From assembly GCF_009727055.1 (NCBI RefSeq), contig NC_052354.1:2878677-2942676 (forward strand): a stretch of 64,000 nucleotides of DNA, given 5' to 3'. The notes beneath the pieces are model-generated. The model saw nothing but the letters and a program-made list of their open reading frames with translations, was not told where the DNA came from and did no database searches. How positions within the stretch are numbered: the first letter of the stretch is position 1; every line of letters starts with the position of its first letter. Shown in pieces: positions 60,405 through 64,000 of the stretch. Source of the stretch: Benincasa hispida (Eukaryota; Streptophyta; Magnoliopsida; Cucurbitales; Cucurbitaceae). A program made the translations under genes and the position numbers.

Positions 60405-62453
60405 TGAGGATTTCCATGAGCAGCGAAATGATCATTCCAAATTCCATTCGAAATTGAACTTAAACAATTACAACTCACAAATGGAAACTAACTGGTCATA
60501 CAACATACGAAATTACAACATGCTTTAGATCATCAAGGGATAACAAATACCTACCTTTGAAGTCTCATGCTTCAAACTCCCTCGATCACGAACACTCGTT
60601 CAGTCTCCAAGATAGCAACACATGAACGCTCAAACACTACGACCTCAACACAGCACGATCAACAGCAATCACCACATGAACACTGCGAACACACAAAAAA
60701 TAGATTCCAAAACCTCGAACTCAGTCGAGTTGAGTGAGGACACCACCACAATGGCTATCTTGATATTCTCGGTATGAGAATCCAAAAGTGTTGGCTCTGT
60801 GTGGACTTGGTTAGAGGAAGAGACCGGAGGAATAACAATCGTGTAAACGATTGAACAAGTTAGAGATGATAAGAGTCTATCGTATAGACGACTTCTCAAT
60901 CATTTAGAAGAAGGGAAGCTATTGTATAAAAAAAAGTTCTGCGATCGTTTAGCTACAACCAGCTAAGTGAACTATTGTATAATGTCACTCCACGATCGTT
61001 TAGTCTCTCTTTCAGCTATCGTTTAGTGAAAAATAATTCATTTGACAACAATCTATGAGTATCTTTCCGAGAATGGCAACTCTACTAAATTTAGGAAAAT
61101 ATTTTTTCTTTTATCTCATGGTTATCAATAACCTGCCACTCAATTGGTTATTAGAGAAAAAGAGATAATTATCCAATAATCAATATTATTTTAAATATAT
61201 ATGATAACCAACTTATCATATTATATTTGTAACCTATAGTTTTAATATTTCATCTCATGAAACATATAAACCATAGTTCTTTTTCTATTTTATGGTACTT
61301 AATATAAATCTCATTTACATTAATCATCCACTTGATGTATCTCATACAGCACACTGATCGTATCATATACAATCGAATTTCCTCTTGTCAATTTGAACAT
61401 TTCAAATCAACACCAAGAACTGATTCGCAACTTGAATCCATTGAGCTACCAAGGGGACCTTATAGACCTGTAGCTTGAAGTTCCAACGATATGTGAATAA
61501 CTGACTAAACTCTTTAGTCATGGGATCTACCATCCGTAAACTGTCAGGCACTCAACTAAAGACCAACAATTGCACTCGTCTTATTACAAATATATTTTGT
61601 GTCAATATCAACCAATCAATAGTGCGATAACCCTTCACAGATCGCTTGTAAGTACAACTGGGCCAATAACTATTATGCCTCTGTAGTTACATCTAACTCC
61701 TTAAGTACCACTGATCCCTCTAATGAACATAAATCGTAATCCTACTATGACTAAGTCCTTTTTTCCAAAGAGAAGTTGTGGCCATTATGTTCAAGAGGCG
61801 GAATCAGCCCTTAAGGGAATCTATCTACTTACCCCTACTTCAGGGAAGGAGTGAATTTCATCTTGTGTAACTAAGTTCCCAGCTACCAAATCAGACAAAT
61901 CCCCAAAAAGGTAGGCTTGTTGAGTTGGAAATCTGGCCACTCTCACCCACACTGATTAACGGACTGCCCTCAAAGGCAGGAGTTCCCAAAACACTCAGGA
62001 TTAAAGTCATGTCATATATGGTTGTTTAGGTGATATGTAAGTCTCAAGTATCAACAACGTCATATAAATAGACTATTCATCTCATGGTCCGGTCTTATAC
62101 AAACTCTTTGTATAGGATACCCCCACTCGCATGTCTCCACATGAATGGTCAAGATCTACCATCTATAGTAGTTCACAACACTTGTAAACCTCTACAAAGT
62201 GGGCTGTATCCGTAGTGTCACTAAGATAAGGTATCCCTTCTTAATCCTTATACTACAGACCTTTTTAAGTTATCACTTAAGACATAATCCACTTGTATAT
62301 CTCACCCTGCTTACGTTTACATACAATAACAATTGATCTTTGTTTATTGGATATAAGTAAATGCCAAATAAAATAATTCATATTTTATTCATAACAATGT
62401 GCACAGTTTACAAACTACAAGATTCCAGGAGAATTAGGACACTAATACCAACA
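60405..62453 (-). repeat. copia B 3' LTR (2.05 kb)
   Basis: A relative of LTR A: it shares the CCAACTTATCATATTATATTT, CAGGCACTC.ACTAAAGACC and TCTATCTACTTACCCCTACTTC blocks but differs in its ends. It begins TGTTGGTATTAG on the element strand after the polypurine tract at 62454-62468. CGATCGTTTAG-type sites occur at 60835-61025. Confidence 0.75.
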
Positions 62454-62569
62454 ATCTCCCACTTGTTTTAATGCCTTAGGAAACTAATGTACAATACATG
62501 AAAAATTACAAGTACAATATACAATAAACTAGGGTATACTCTATATCTCAGTATCATCTCCCACTTGCC

Positions 62570-63898
62570 CTAGACAAGATGCCGCATGTCCTGCAGACCG
62601 AGACTCTCTGGGTGACCCTCGAACACTTTAACCGTGAAAGCCTTTGTAAATGGATTAGCAACTTTGTGCTCCGATGCGATCTTCGTGACTATCACATCAA
62701 TGTAATGTACAATCTCCCTAATCAAGTGATATTTCTGTTCTATATGCTTGCCTCGATGATGACTATAAGGTTCTTTTGAAATTGCCATAGCCTCGCTGTT
62801 ATCACAATAAAAAATGTTCGACAAATCCATATTTAGAATAACTTTGAAATATGTAAGGAATTTACAAAGCCAAACAACCTTCTTAGCTGCTTCACAGGCT
62901 ACGTATTCGGCTTCCATAGTGAAGTCTGTGATGCATCCTTGCTTGATGCTTCGCCACACTACAACCCATCCATTCAGAGTGAACACTAACCCCAATGTCG
63001 ATTTATGAAAATCTCTATCAGTCTAAAGGTCAGAGTCTGTGTATCCTGTAAGGATCAAATCTTTATCTCCATACATAAACATGTAGTCCCTCATTCTCCA
63101 AAGATGCTTGAGGACCATTTTGACTACTTTCCAGTGATCTAATCCTGGATTGGACTGATAACGATTGATAACCCCTACTGTATAGCAAATATCGGGTCTG
63201 GTACAAAACACTGCATACATTAAGCTTCCAATATCTTGAGGCATCTTAGGACATTGATCCTTAGACAATACGATTCCATGCCTGAAGGGTAATAAACACC
63301 TCTTGGAATCTTGAAACCTGTACCTAATCCATTTGATCGATGTACGATGCCTGAGACAAGGCTAACCTCTTATTCTTACGATCCCAAATAATCTGGATCC
63401 CTAGAACATACTGTGCCTCACCCCAATGTTTCATTTGGAACTGAGCAGCTAGCCACTTTTTAATGTCAACAAAAAACCCTACATCATTGCCAATGAGTAA
63501 GATATCATCCACATACAGAACCAGGAAAGTTACTGAGTTGTTGATGATCTTCTTGTAAGCACAAGGCTCATCAACGTTCTGATGAAAGTCAAACGATTTG
63601 ACCACACTATCAAATCTAATGTTCCACGATCTAGACACTTGTTTCAGCCCATAAATGGACCTATTAAGCTTGCAAACTCTTTGCTCTTGATCTGGAACTA
63701 TGAACCCCTCTAATTGAGCCATGTAGATGGTCTCCACAAGATTACCATTAAGAAAGGCAGTCTTAATGTCCATTTGCCATATCTCATAATAATAAAATGT
63801 GCTATGGACAGGAGTATTCTGATAGACTTTAGCATGAAAATAGGTAAGAAAGTTTCCTCATAGTTCACTCCCTCGACCTGGGTATAACCTTTTGCCAC
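62570..63898 (-). pseudogene. copia B RNase H and reverse transcriptase (broken)
   Basis: The RNase H part (62570-62995) has FTLNGWVVVWRS, DFTMEAEYVACEAA and HHRGKHIEQKYH. The RT part shows MAKGYTQVEGVNYEETF (63710-63898), MDIKTAFLNGNL, SIYGLKQVSRSW and LYVDDILLIGNDV (63324-63773), then TRPDICYTVG (63023-63268). Three frameshifts split it. It is better preserved than element A, consistent with later insertion. Confidence 0.8.
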
Positions 63899-64000
63899 GA
63901 GTCTAGCCTTAAAGGTTTATACCTTTCCATCTACACCTCGTTTTCGCTTATAGATCCACTTACACTCTATATGTTTTACCCCATCAAGCTGATCCACAAG

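Larger units (their letters stand above)
60405..64000 (-). mobile_element. Ty1/copia LTR retrotransposon B (partial, runs off the window)
   Basis: A leftward element nested in the 5' LTR of copia A. LTR, polypurine tract, RNase H and reverse transcriptase are inside the window; integrase, gag and the 5' LTR should follow to the right. Confidence 0.8.

Overview
The window is a piece of a plant (eudicot) nuclear genome: AT-rich, with spliced genes using GT-AG introns, and large amounts of transposon and LTR-retrotransposon sequence. The repeat content looks like that of a cucurbit (Cucurbitaceae), but that is an impression from memory. Two stretches of N (1185-1614 and 37476-37495) are assembly gaps.

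Three protein-coding genes can be supported, all on the minus strand. (1) Positions 1-5917 hold a NAC-domain transcription factor of the BEARSKIN/SOMBRERO type. It has three exons, is cut at its 3' end by the window edge, and loses part of exon 2 in the N gap. Its first intron is about 4 kb and carries a hAT-like element with matching flanks. (2) Positions 21411-29465 hold a complete eight-exon GT31 beta-1,3-galactosyltransferase (378 aa by my splicing), a Golgi glycosyltransferase. Its last intron is about 5.2 kb and is filled with at least three transposon-derived blocks. (3) Positions 45027-45503 hold a single-exon AP2/ERF transcription factor of DREB type.

The rest is mostly repeats. From left to right: a hAT-like element (1806-3678); an older MITE-like repeat split by a G-rich hAT-like element (7943-8602), with a nearby tRNA-derived SINE that has perfect 15-bp duplications (8870-8983); foldback repeats of one family at 9.8-10.3, 20.6-20.9 and 32.6-33.2 kb; a decayed Ty1/copia element with both LTRs (14109-19502); a second copy (33.5-35.6 kb) of the minisatellite and purine-tract module found inside the NAC intron; a long-TIR element (37.9-39.1 kb); and a 2.38-kb CACTA element with a perfect AGG target duplication (40479-42854).

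From 48.5 kb to the right edge the sequence is a three-level nest of minus-strand copia elements. A truncated element (48539-51681) is interrupted by element A (51682 to about 60394). Element A is interrupted in its 5' LTR by element B (from about 60405 past the edge). All retroelement reading frames are broken.

The genes do not form a shared pathway. The strongest unexplained signal is a family of degenerate CGATCGT-centred arrays found in three mobile elements of two different classes: the CACTA element, the leader of copia A, and the LTR of copia B.
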